From positions 62,001 to 126,000 of the IMG/VR virus record IMGVR_UViG_3300027499_000005: a stretch of DNA of 64,000 nt; one strand, 5' to 3'. The stretch is from a virus. Under the pieces are notes generated by a model. The model saw only the letters and a program-made list of their open reading frames with translations. It did no database searches and was not told the origin of the DNA. Positions 6,624 to 15,975 of the stretch are shown piece after piece (within the stretch, counting starts at the first letter, position 1; each line of letters starts with the position of its first letter). The position numbers and the translations under genes were made by a program.

Positions 6624-9049
6624 TGGCATACATACCTCCAGACATTTCGCTAATCCAACGTAACACTCCCGAATCTGTTACTTATGTCCCTAATGACGGA
6701 ACTTACAATGACAACTACGATCCCAAAGTGGCACAGCAAGGCGAAAGCCCATTTGGCGTTGAGCTAGTCGTTGGTACTCCAAATAGTAACTGTTATGGAC
6801 TTTATGCCGAACCATTTAACGAATGTGCAAACTTTTTATCGATTCTCCAAAAGGATGAAAGAATCGTTGCTTACTATAATCTTATTGTTGGAAATCTAAC
6901 TGGTCAAAACATTTCGTTGCCGTTTGTAGAAGGTGTTAATCGCTCAATATTCAATGAAGCAGCTAGTCTGAAACCGGTTGGAAATAAGTTTATAGACTCG
7001 ATCATGGGGCATGTTTCGCCTAATCCATATTGGATTGATTTAGAAGGTAACACGATAGGTCCGACTGAAGATGCATTTTTTGACCCATCAGTCGATAGGA
7101 CCGGATGGACTTATTCTGGTGATGCTCCTAGTTCTATTGATTCTTTGATTCAAAATACTTACAAAGAAACTTTAGATATCATTGCACAAGCGATAAATCC
7201 ATATAGAATCTTTGATATAACAGGCCAGATATATGAAGGTGGATGTCGCGAAATCAACGGTCTTCCTTTTACACTACAGCTAAGCAATGGATTCGCTTCT
7301 AGTATTGGATGGGTACTTGCTGTTGCTGAATACGGACCAGATGCTATTCGAAGAAACGAATATCGTGGCGATTACGTCAGATATCAGGGGCAAGATGTAC
7401 CAACTAGCTTGATAGAAGAAGCTACCTTTTACAATATGTGCTTACAAGCAAAAGAGTGTATTAAAGAATATCGTCAAAGCTACCCAGATTCCTACGAAGC
7501 CGATGTGGCTGCTTTAACAGACGATCAACTAGCTAGCTTGCAGGGAGTTCAGGAGTTCGATGCAGTAACTACAAAAGCAACTCTGAATCAAGCACTAGAG
7601 AGAATAAATCTTTGTTATTCATATGTGACTGATCGTAACTACTATAATCAGCCAGTAGTTGGAGACAACGGGAAGTTAAATCAAGAAGTGCTATATAGAA
7701 CTGCTATCTCCGTAGCGGCAATAAGAAATATTATTGTTGTATTACTTGAATCTATAACTGGTGTTTCAACAGCCACAACTGTTGCAGAATACAATGATTA
7801 TGTAAATCAGATACAACAAGATCTACAAGAAGAGTATGAAAGAAACTTAGCTGAAGCAGAAGCTAAAAGGCTAGCAAAAGCCGAAGCTATGGCGGAAAGA
7901 TTGCTTGTTTGTAGAGAAGCAGACGCTGCTGTTGGAGACAAGTGCCGTGATGTACCTAATCCAACAAAAACATTCTTACAAGATTGGACGGTCAGAGACA
8001 GAACAAGTCCTTACTATGCACCTGAACTAAAGAAATATTTTATTGTTTATGATGTGGTAACAAATAACTTTACTGATTTCCAAAAAAAGATAGATACCTA
8101 TAAGTTACAAGCTTTTAATATACTGGATTCAACTTTTAAGTTCAATATTTTTAACTCTAATACTACTCAACAAGCAAAAGAAGAGAAAGCTATGCAAATC
8201 GTAAGGTTAGAGGAGAATGGACTCTATTTTGAGCCAAGATCATTCAAACCTTCGAAGATACTTTTCAGCGTCAGCGAAAATGATTTAAGTTTAGAGCCTA
8301 AGAGCATTGAAGTTATACCACGTTTTACTGAGCAACCACCAAGTTCAGAGTATATTCGCTCTTATAGCATGACAATCAGAGACTTTTTCAGTTCTCTAGA
8401 AGCGTTCGAAAACATATTAAAGAAATATGTGTTTGACCATGCACTTTGGAAAGTCACTTTTGGCAATGAAAATCCTTCAGTAACAAATCTGGCAATATCA
8501 TCAAGTAAGATCTTCAATAAACTCAAGTTTGATATTCTGAAGCAAGACTCTAGAAACTTCCAGAAGTTTAGGCCCATATTCACAAAGCTACTTTCCAAGA
8601 ATGGAATCTCGTTAGCAGATGATATTAGACTTAGCAAAAGCGGACAATATATGCTGGATGATAGGATAATGCTTGTATTTGCATTTGAGAATCCATCAGA
8701 TGTTCAGGCTCCTACGACAGTAGAGGGGACTTCCGTTGTCGCACCACAAGGCAGCAAACAAGTCGATCCAAAACAAATCAATACACAGACCAAACCGCCC
8801 ACAAATAACTCTGGATCAGGTTTGGCAGATGGGTTGACAGCCGGTACAAAGATTAAAATGTACAGAGTCCAAGTAATGAACGGCTCTAGACCTCCATTAG
8901 ATTTAATCTGGAAAAATCTAGATGGTTCTGGCTCAAATCTAGAAGGTTTAAACTCCCAAGATGTATTTATGCAAGAAGTGGTCATGAACTACTTGATGAA
9001 CTTGGATGTTCTACTAGCACTTCTAAGACCAAACAAAAATGATAGGTAA
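6623..9049 (+). CDS. Large virion structural protein, baseplate region, unknown family
   Basis: 808 residues; the ATG overlaps the previous stop as TAATG. No recognised domain. Residues about 390-430 form an Ala/Glu/Lys-rich heptad-like helix (a short coiled coil) followed by a few cysteines. Residues about 690-750 are a Pro/Thr/Gln/Gly-rich linker, and the last 60 residues are a compact helical segment. Its place among spike and baseplate genes, and translational coupling to the spike-like gene, suggest a baseplate or tail component. Function not assignable from sequence. Confidence 0.6.
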   Translation: MAYIPPDISLIQRNTPESVTYVPNDGTYNDNYDPKVAQQGESPFGVELVVGTPNSNCYGLYAEPFNECANFLSILQKDERIVAYYNLIVGNLTGQNISLPFVEGVNRSIFNEAASLKPVGNKFIDSIMGHVSPNPYWIDLEGNTIGPTEDAFFDPSVDRTGWTYSGDAPSSIDSLIQNTYKETLDIIAQAINPYRIFDITGQIYEGGCREINGLPFTLQLSNGFASSIGWVLAVAEYGPDAIRRNEYRGDYVRYQGQDVPTSLIEEATFYNMCLQAKECIKEYRQSYPDSYEADVAALTDDQLASLQGVQEFDAVTTKATLNQALERINLCYSYVTDRNYYNQPVVGDNGKLNQEVLYRTAISVAAIRNIIVVLLESITGVSTATTVAEYNDYVNQIQQDLQEEYERNLAEAEAKRLAKAEAMAERLLVCREADAAVGDKCRDVPNPTKTFLQDWTVRDRTSPYYAPELKKYFIVYDVVTNNFTDFQKKIDTYKLQAFNILDSTFKFNIFNSNTTQQAKEEKAMQIVRLEENGLYFEPRSFKPSKILFSVSENDLSLEPKSIEVIPRFTEQPPSSEYIRSYSMTIRDFFSSLEAFENILKKYVFDHALWKVTFGNENPSVTNLAISSSKIFNKLKFDILKQDSRNFQKFRPIFTKLLSKNGISLADDIRLSKSGQYMLDDRIMLVFAFENPSDVQAPTTVEGTSVVAPQGSKQVDPKQINTQTKPPTNNSGSGLADGLTAGTKIKMYRVQVMNGSRPPLDLIWKNLDGSGSNLEGLNSQDVFMQEVVMNYLMNLDVLLALLRPNKNDR

Positions 9050-9052
9050 CAG

Positions 9053-9060
9053 CTATCTAT
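9053..9060 (+). promoter_or_regulatory. Variant late-promoter-like element CTATCTAT
   Basis: One mismatch from CTATTTAT, ending 16 bases before the ATG at 9077. Supported only by resemblance and position. Confidence 0.35.
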
Positions 9061-9076
9061 AGTATAAGGAAATAAA

Positions 9077-12000
9077 ATGGCTACTTCTAGAAAAGGTACA
9101 AACTTCAAAGAGTTTGCAGCTACTCTGCGTTATCCCCCATTAAGGTTTGAAGACGGAACCACTACAGATCCGCTACAAACTCCAAGAGCGCAGTTTCTAA
9201 AAGATTTTGCAACCAATGTCCTGAATGATATACTCCGTGATATCAAGGAAGACGGGCTTGAATATTATGCAAATCAATACAACGAACAGCCATTTAAGAA
9301 CTATGCTCAAAAGGTAAAAGAAGACGAGTTATTAAAAAACCCCATTAATAAGGCTGCTAAAGCGGCTTTGGTAGATCAGCAACAACTACATGCTGGTGAT
9401 CCATACGCATTAGTACTAAATGATGTAATCGATAGTTTCACAGATAACGTCACATTCGATACAAGTGGAGTTTTTGCCAAGGGCGATACTGGCGCACTAG
9501 CTAGAAAACAACTTTTAGATGCTATGGGCGTGAACTCCCTTAAGTTATTAGGGTTTATATCACTCACTTCGTTAGCTAGATCTATACCAATCGAAACCAT
9601 AACACAGTTTAACGTACAAGAATATTTGAAGTATTTAGATCCTGTATTCTTGTTAAATAAGCTTATTGCTGGCATAAAAGATAAAAGCATCTCTGAGGCT
9701 ATAAACGATTTTAAGTTAGTCGGAAGATTCGTTAATGGTGTTCTAACTTCTAGTCAGTTTGAGCCAAAGCTACAACAAGCTTATCTGGATTATCTCTCGA
9801 CTAGAGAGGATGTTCCTGCATCCTTGCAAAACATCGCCAAGTTTGATGAAATAATAGCAATCGTAAATCCAGACAATATCGATGAACAATCTGACGAAGA
9901 GGCTTTTAAGGCTGTATCAACTGCCTCTATCGATTTCTTGCAAAATGGAAAACTCGGTATTGATCTTAAGATTGTATCTAGAGATCTGAACGGGTCAGTA
10001 TTGGGGGAGATATCACTTAACGATCTCTCGGAAGATATGACCGGTTTGATTACTGGCGCACAAGACGACCTACAAAAAATCTTCGATGGTCTTGAGAATA
10101 GATGCGATCTGCCAGATGCGAATATGTTTAACAAATATCGTAATCTAGGTTTGGCAATAAAACAGTTCTTTCAAGGTTTCAAGCCAATCCGTCTTAAGAA
10201 GACAAAGCTAGGTAAGATCAAGATAGCTGACAGGCACGAACTTATTGAATCGGCATTAGCTAGCGTATTGATTTCCAGTTTCTACGTTGCGACTACAACT
10301 CTGTTTAAGCTTGTATTGTCATACCTCCAGAAACTTGTACCGGATCTATCATGTGCCGAAATCGCAGCTATGATTGTCCCCGAAGAAGAACTAGGCCCAG
10401 CAACTCAGAATAGAGCAGTAAGCTCCGATGCAATGGCCAGAAAGATAGCTGCTAGTATAAAAGCTAATAATCCAAATAATACTTCAAACATAAACATAGC
10501 CGATATCTCTGCGTTGTTAGCAGAGATAGCCTCTTCTATTGGTATGTTCAACGGCATGGATATCAACTCATTAAACGAGTTTTTGTCTTTGGCTACAAGT
10601 GTATTAACAGAGAGGGAATACTGTGAACTCCTCGGCGGTAATCCAACGCAAGATACGATCCTAATAATCCAGAACATAATCGATTTCAGATATCCACAGG
10701 CAGGTATCAGCAAAGATCCCCAAGATATAACAGCATTTTTTAAGTCATTATCAAGTCTGTCTAACGCAGGGTGTGATCAAATAAGTAGAACTGTAGATAT
10801 GCCGGTAAATACACTACTATGTGCAACACCGGAATACTACAGGGTCTATAACGATTTGAGAATCGCTTTATTAAAAGAGAAGGGCCTTGCAGATTCGGAA
10901 GTAGAGTTACAAATCAATAAGATTTGTGATCTCAACTCTTTACAAGCACAACAGTTTTTGGATCTTTTGAATAACGACGATCCACTTGATAGCATGATTC
11001 CGTTGATTCAAACTGGTAATCCGAACTGCGGTATTGAATCTTCGATTGAGCCTATTAACGAACTAGTCAAAACTGAGTTGGTACGTTCGTACACAAACAT
11101 TTTTGAGCCTTTGAAGGAATCTCTTGATTTATCGATGGTCGGTGACAGAGGATTCATAACCAAAGTACTTAGTGGCAAAAATGGTCTACCATATCCTCTT
11201 TTCTTGCAGATCGCGCAAGGTTTAACAAATGCTCTAACAGCAGAATCATACGTTGCTAAAGTCACTAATACATTTGATCCCACTAGCGATACCTCAATCG
11301 TGCAAAGTCCTACCTTAAACACTTTTGAGCCTTCTCTAGTAGCTAGCTGGATGAGACTTAACCAAGAAGAGTTCTGTAGCCTTGACAGGGCTAATCGACT
11401 AGCTATCACACCCTTCACAACCAACCCCCAGCTATTTGATAATCTAGTCGATCCATTCAATGCTCGTATCGGGTTTACTGATGAAGATAAGGAAAGACTA
11501 AGATACTTTGCCTCCCTAACTAACGAAGATCTACAGATGCAATCGATGACTTTTGAACAACTTCTAACATATGAAGACTTGTTCAAGAGACTTGGAAACA
11601 TTTTCTTTTCCGTCAGAGGTCTAAGTTTTACTGGTATATATGACCTAAGCCAGAGCAGTATTGAAAACCTAAGCGTCGATGGTATAAGACAAGCCAACCT
11701 TGAGGCTGGAGCTTTCGTGGAAGTTTTGGTTCCAAACAAGAATCTAATAAACACGATATTATTGAGTATGGTACATCCTGTTTATGGACTAAAGAATGCT
11801 ATTACTGCTATTTTTAATCCAAGAACAATGTATATTCCTGCAACTCAAGAGCAACTTTCTAATAAAAATCCTCCTGCTCTTCCCGGTGTGAACAAGAAGA
11901 TCTCTTCAAAGCAGCCATTGTACAGAGTCAAGAGTTACAACTTCTTTATCATGCCACTCACACCAGCAGGAGCAGAGGACGGTTTAATAAGGACTAAGAT

Positions 12001-15000
12001 TATTGACTATTATCCTTCTTCAATCCGTGGCTTGGATAATCTAGGACCGAACAGTTTTAATGAAAATCCTGTCATCGGATCCTTCCAAACAGTAGAAAAC
12101 CTACAGATAATCAATAACAATAAGTTTGTATTTGATCAGTTAAACAAACGGATTGAGCTAAAAGATATCGTTAAGAAATCAAGTGATTACTTTATCAATG
12201 TGAAGGATCCAAGTATTGCTAATCCGTCAATAATGGATATTCTTCCTCCGAATCAGTTAGAAGGTGCTTCCAAACAATCACTGGTATTTGCTGATTTGGT
12301 TTTGAAAGCTATACAAGATAACGTTGGTATTAACTTCGAGGAAATGCCAGACGGTAAGAAGTACGCCGAATATATCCAAAAAGAACTTTACAACTATGTG
12401 TACAATAGCTTTATGGATGGTATGAACAAGATTCCAGCCTTGAACGGAAAAAACCTTAACTTTGGTGTCACGGATCAAAGGATTAATCCACTAAACAGTT
12501 TCCACACGAATACTATTACTGGATATCCAGATCCGGTAAATCCAGAAGATTTCGGTGGTACTGAAACCGATCCTGCTTATTATATCTACAACAAACTTTC
12601 GGATGATTGGAAGAATCTTTATAATCTATATGTCCGTGATAGGAACGAAGAAGCAAGACCAGCTAGAACTCCCATTCCAGATTTTGCTGGGTTTTCAGAG
12701 CAAGCGGCAGATCTATATCTTAGGCTCAGTGAAGAAACTAGAGAAGCCAATGATTATAGCAATCAAGCTCCGTTTGACTTGATTGTTAGTAAAGCCTCCC
12801 TTGTAACGATGGACAGTTTAGTCGATATGATGATTAAAGTGTTTTCATTTGAGCATTATTATAAAGGTTTTGCTTTCCTAAACACAGTCGAAATAACTGA
12901 TAACGTTTTTGATAATGTATTCTTTACCTTCTTGGCGAATAGGTTTAAGGACTATGCCGTTCAAGCTGGTCCTACAGTTGGCAGAGACAGAAGAAAAACA
13001 TCAAAGTTCTACCATATGCTTATGGAGATGTATGTTTCCTTGATGTTCAAGAAGAGAGAAGCTAGGATTTTGTCTGTTACCCCAAGAGAAGATGAACTCT
13101 TGAGATTGATCGGTAGAAAGACGAATATCTGGCGTTTTGGTATACCAAAGACCGGTCTAACAGATAAAGAAAGTCAATATCTAGAGGCTTCCTCTATAAT
13201 CTCACAGTACGAACAACCCAGTTATCCGCTAGGAACAATCAGTAATGCTGTGGCATCTTCCCAGAACTCTCTAGGACCAATGAACAAGATCTTTGCTGAA
13301 GCCAAGAAGCAAAGACAAGAACAGATTAGGATTCGCAATAACTATTGGAATCTGATAATGGAAGATTGCGAGCCACTATTCGAAGAACTTCTTAGTATAA
13401 GATTACGTTCTGAGCTAAATACTATTTCGAATCAGCTAGCAATCCTAAACCCAGATTTGATCAAAGAAAATAGCATTCTAAATATGCCCATAAACGGCGG
13501 CCCTATTGTACAGAATGGCGAGAAGATCCCAGATCCAGACGGTACAGCTTATATGAGGAATATTTACAGTCATCACCCAGCGATGCTATACTCCGCTGGA
13601 AACGTGTTGATTTCTGATTATGCCTATAGAGCGTTCTATGGAACTCTTGAAGATAATAACGACCGTAACTTTAATGGATTCTTGTTCAATAAGTTTTACA
13701 CTATGCAGCCACATCCTTCAGGATCTGTCGTGCTTAAGAGTGAACCAAAAGAGCCTGTGTATAGCTTCTCTGCTAACTATGATGCTGATTTAGCTGATGA
13801 CATAGGTAGGGAGTTTAGAAGTACGAATCCATTCGGTGGTTCACAAACGATGGATATGTTTAGATACAGTCCCGACTTTTTGACACCAAGCGTCTTGAAC
13901 TACATTGAGTTGAATAAACGAGACATTGTAACTAATGAGTTCTTACTCAAAAATGAATACTCAAAAGCAGGATACGATTCAGATTGGAATAGTTTCTTCC
14001 TTTTCCAAGATGAAGCAACAAGAATGCAAGAAATCAATGATATCACTAATAATATCGGTAATCAGAGAATCAATGATTATCTTGAGAGTATTGATCCGTA
14101 CAATCAACAAAATATTAACTTTGATCGTGTTCTAAGAACAACTGAAAATCCTTACCATAGGATTAAGCGATTCAAAGTATTCAAAACAGATGGTACAACA
14201 CTTAAGAAGCTTGGTACCGATACCTACATAATAGGTGGTATGTCGGCTTCAAACATGCCAATAGTTTTGAGTCAAGTTGGCGCTCCCATCGTAGTTGAAC
14301 AATATATAAATCTAGATTTTATGCCAAGAGATGAAATACTTGTTTCTCCTATGGCTGGAGCTTATATCGATAGAGATACGGGTCAAGATGTTTTCCTAAA
14401 CTTGCATTCTGCTTTGGAAAGTGCGTTGTACAACACCTCTGGCAGATTCACGGGTGGATTCTTGGGAGACTCACTTAGCCCAACAGCAGAAGGTATTTTT
14501 AGGGGTCCATCAAGTTTGACTAACTTGATTTACTGGCTAGGAGCTAGTGGATTCTTGAATGCATCCGTAGCTTTCGCCGGTCAGCAGCAGAGCGATTATT
14601 TTGACTACCTAGATTTTAAACTGAAAGATTTCTTTAGACCCGGTACATTTAACGCTGGATTAAGATTAATGTTGCTACAACCAGATTCTAATCTAACCAT
14701 CGATAAAGGATTGCATTCGTATTTTGAAGATGATTTGATTCCCGTCAAAGAAGGAGATCTAGATCCTATTACCAATATAAGAGATAGAATCAAAAATACT
14801 AAATCATTTAGTAAAGAGACAGGATATTCTATTCCTATCTTCAAAGCAGAAGAGTCAGTCGAATGGACCCTCAGAGACTTGAAAGCCATTTACGATGCGT
14901 ATATCTCTTCAAACAATGGAGATGGATTTGGCGATATTAATGTTACACCAACGAAATGGATTGATCATAGTCCTTTGACAAGAATGATGAACATTAGATT

Positions 15001-15529
15001 GTCTAGAGCTATCTCTTGTAGCGAAGAATATAAGAAGATGTTTGATTTCTGTGTACCATTGCGATACATGGCATCGCTAACAGCTATCTACACGACCAAA
15101 GCTTTTACCAACTCAATAGGCTCAGCCGTAGATTGGGGAGGAATCAAGAGGGTAGACGATAAAGTTTTCAAGAAAGACGAAACCAATGTTTTAGCTCCGT
15201 TCTATGAATCAGTAAGAAAGGTATTCTATCATTCTTACAACTCATTTGATCCATCATACAATGGCGAGAATGATGACAACACTAGTCAACAAACTGAAGA
15301 AGAAAAACTCATTAGAACCTCAAGACCACTACTTGATGCAGATAGGGGAGAATCTATTGTAAAGATTTCCGAAATCCAAAACGATATCCTACATGCCAAT
15401 AAAGTCGATCCGCTTTTCAGAGAGGGGTTGGGTGATCTTCGCTCGATTATAGGCACAGGGTACGAACGCTCTATCATCCCAGATCCAACAAATGCGTGTG
15501 GTTCGGCTAATGATGAGGATATCTGTTGA
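9077..15529 (+). CDS. Giant virion structural protein (2150 residues), probably baseplate
   Basis: An uninterrupted 2150-residue frame started at an ATG with AAGGA 6 bases upstream. It is mixed alpha/beta with many Asn- and Leu-rich segments and no domain I recognise. It lacks the long regular coiled coil expected of a tape-measure protein. It is not secreted: there is no signal peptide. It is directly followed by gp25- and gp6-like wedge genes, so a large baseplate or tail-associated scaffold role is the best guess. The size is far above any T4 baseplate protein (T4 gp7 is about 1030 residues); it may replace one or several T4 wedge proteins such as gp7 or gp10. That replacement is inference from location only. 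Confidence 0.6.
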   Translation: MATSRKGTNFKEFAATLRYPPLRFEDGTTTDPLQTPRAQFLKDFATNVLNDILRDIKEDGLEYYANQYNEQPFKNYAQKVKEDELLKNPINKAAKAALVDQQQLHAGDPYALVLNDVIDSFTDNVTFDTSGVFAKGDTGALARKQLLDAMGVNSLKLLGFISLTSLARSIPIETITQFNVQEYLKYLDPVFLLNKLIAGIKDKSISEAINDFKLVGRFVNGVLTSSQFEPKLQQAYLDYLSTREDVPASLQNIAKFDEIIAIVNPDNIDEQSDEEAFKAVSTASIDFLQNGKLGIDLKIVSRDLNGSVLGEISLNDLSEDMTGLITGAQDDLQKIFDGLENRCDLPDANMFNKYRNLGLAIKQFFQGFKPIRLKKTKLGKIKIADRHELIESALASVLISSFYVATTTLFKLVLSYLQKLVPDLSCAEIAAMIVPEEELGPATQNRAVSSDAMARKIAASIKANNPNNTSNINIADISALLAEIASSIGMFNGMDINSLNEFLSLATSVLTEREYCELLGGNPTQDTILIIQNIIDFRYPQAGISKDPQDITAFFKSLSSLSNAGCDQISRTVDMPVNTLLCATPEYYRVYNDLRIALLKEKGLADSEVELQINKICDLNSLQAQQFLDLLNNDDPLDSMIPLIQTGNPNCGIESSIEPINELVKTELVRSYTNIFEPLKESLDLSMVGDRGFITKVLSGKNGLPYPLFLQIAQGLTNALTAESYVAKVTNTFDPTSDTSIVQSPTLNTFEPSLVASWMRLNQEEFCSLDRANRLAITPFTTNPQLFDNLVDPFNARIGFTDEDKERLRYFASLTNEDLQMQSMTFEQLLTYEDLFKRLGNIFFSVRGLSFTGIYDLSQSSIENLSVDGIRQANLEAGAFVEVLVPNKNLINTILLSMVHPVYGLKNAITAIFNPRTMYIPATQEQLSNKNPPALPGVNKKISSKQPLYRVKSYNFFIMPLTPAGAEDGLIRTKIIDYYPSSIRGLDNLGPNSFNENPVIGSFQTVENLQIINNNKFVFDQLNKRIELKDIVKKSSDYFINVKDPSIANPSIMDILPPNQLEGASKQSLVFADLVLKAIQDNVGINFEEMPDGKKYAEYIQKELYNYVYNSFMDGMNKIPALNGKNLNFGVTDQRINPLNSFHTNTITGYPDPVNPEDFGGTETDPAYYIYNKLSDDWKNLYNLYVRDRNEEARPARTPIPDFAGFSEQAADLYLRLSEETREANDYSNQAPFDLIVSKASLVTMDSLVDMMIKVFSFEHYYKGFAFLNTVEITDNVFDNVFFTFLANRFKDYAVQAGPTVGRDRRKTSKFYHMLMEMYVSLMFKKREARILSVTPREDELLRLIGRKTNIWRFGIPKTGLTDKESQYLEASSIISQYEQPSYPLGTISNAVASSQNSLGPMNKIFAEAKKQRQEQIRIRNNYWNLIMEDCEPLFEELLSIRLRSELNTISNQLAILNPDLIKENSILNMPINGGPIVQNGEKIPDPDGTAYMRNIYSHHPAMLYSAGNVLISDYAYRAFYGTLEDNNDRNFNGFLFNKFYTMQPHPSGSVVLKSEPKEPVYSFSANYDADLADDIGREFRSTNPFGGSQTMDMFRYSPDFLTPSVLNYIELNKRDIVTNEFLLKNEYSKAGYDSDWNSFFLFQDEATRMQEINDITNNIGNQRINDYLESIDPYNQQNINFDRVLRTTENPYHRIKRFKVFKTDGTTLKKLGTDTYIIGGMSASNMPIVLSQVGAPIVVEQYINLDFMPRDEILVSPMAGAYIDRDTGQDVFLNLHSALESALYNTSGRFTGGFLGDSLSPTAEGIFRGPSSLTNLIYWLGASGFLNASVAFAGQQQSDYFDYLDFKLKDFFRPGTFNAGLRLMLLQPDSNLTIDKGLHSYFEDDLIPVKEGDLDPITNIRDRIKNTKSFSKETGYSIPIFKAEESVEWTLRDLKAIYDAYISSNNGDGFGDINVTPTKWIDHSPLTRMMNIRLSRAISCSEEYKKMFDFCVPLRYMASLTAIYTTKAFTNSIGSAVDWGGIKRVDDKVFKKDETNVLAPFYESVRKVFYHSYNSFDPSYNGENDDNTSQQTEEEKLIRTSRPLLDADRGESIVKISEIQNDILHANKVDPLFREGLGDLRSIIGTGYERSIIPDPTNACGSANDEDIC

Positions 15530-15533
15530 TAAT

Positions 15534-15541
15534 CTACTTAT
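15534..15541 (+). promoter_or_regulatory. Variant late-promoter-like element CTACTTAT
   Basis: One mismatch from CTATTTAT, ending 19 bases before the gp25-like ATG at 15561, in a 31-base intergenic gap. Confidence 0.45.
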
Positions 15542-15560
15542 CGATATATGAGGGTATAAA

Positions 15561-15935
15561 ATGGCTACTGGATATTCTGTAAAGCTTCCGCTTCAATTAA
15601 GCCCATCAGACGGACCATATGCTTTAAACAAGAATCTAGCATCTGTTGTAAAGCAAAATGTCAAAATGATTATCTTTACATCTCCCGGCGAAAGAATCAT
15701 GGATTCTAACTTCGGCGTAGGGATACGAAACTATCTCTTTGAGCCACTTACAGAGATAACCAAGATCAATATTAGAGATAGAATCATTAAACAGTTAAAT
15801 ACGTATTTGCCATTCGTAACTATCAAAAGCCTTGGTGTATATTCCAATGACGAAGAACCGAACACCATACAGATTAAGATGGAATATACTTTTCCATCAA
15901 GCAATGCACAAATATTAGATCTTGTGATTAGATAG
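15561..15935 (+). CDS. 25: gp25-like baseplate wedge protein
   Basis: 124 residues, matching T4 gp25 in size (132). It shows the GPW/gp25 family hallmarks: an N-terminal strand region, NLASVVKQNVKMIIFTSPGERIMDSNFGVGIRNYLFEP (TxPGERxxxxxFGxGxxxxLFEP core, about residues 26-63), then paired strands ending in the C-terminal VIR. In contractile tails this protein is the conserved wedge element that nucleates sheath assembly. The start has GAGGGT upstream. It is followed by the gp6-like gene, the same pairing found across contractile injection systems. Confidence 0.92.
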   Translation: MATGYSVKLPLQLSPSDGPYALNKNLASVVKQNVKMIIFTSPGERIMDSNFGVGIRNYLFEPLTEITKINIRDRIIKQLNTYLPFVTIKSLGVYSNDEEPNTIQIKMEYTFPSSNAQILDLVIR

Positions 15936-15946
15936 TTACCCTTTAA

Positions 15947-15954
15947 CTATTTAT
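15947..15954 (+). promoter_or_regulatory. Late-promoter-like element CTATTTAT
   Basis: Exact copy ending 21 bases before the gp6-like ATG at 15976, in a 40-base gap. Inferred gp55-type promoter. Confidence 0.55.
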
Positions 15955-15975
15955 TTGAGGAACGGTGAACCATAA

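Noticed and set aside
11008-11754. 248-residue open frame on the minus strand
   Set aside because: It lies entirely within the 2150-residue structural gene, has no ribosome-binding site or recognisable protein pattern, and is the mirror of biased codons in the real gene. The same applies to the other minus-strand frames in the window.
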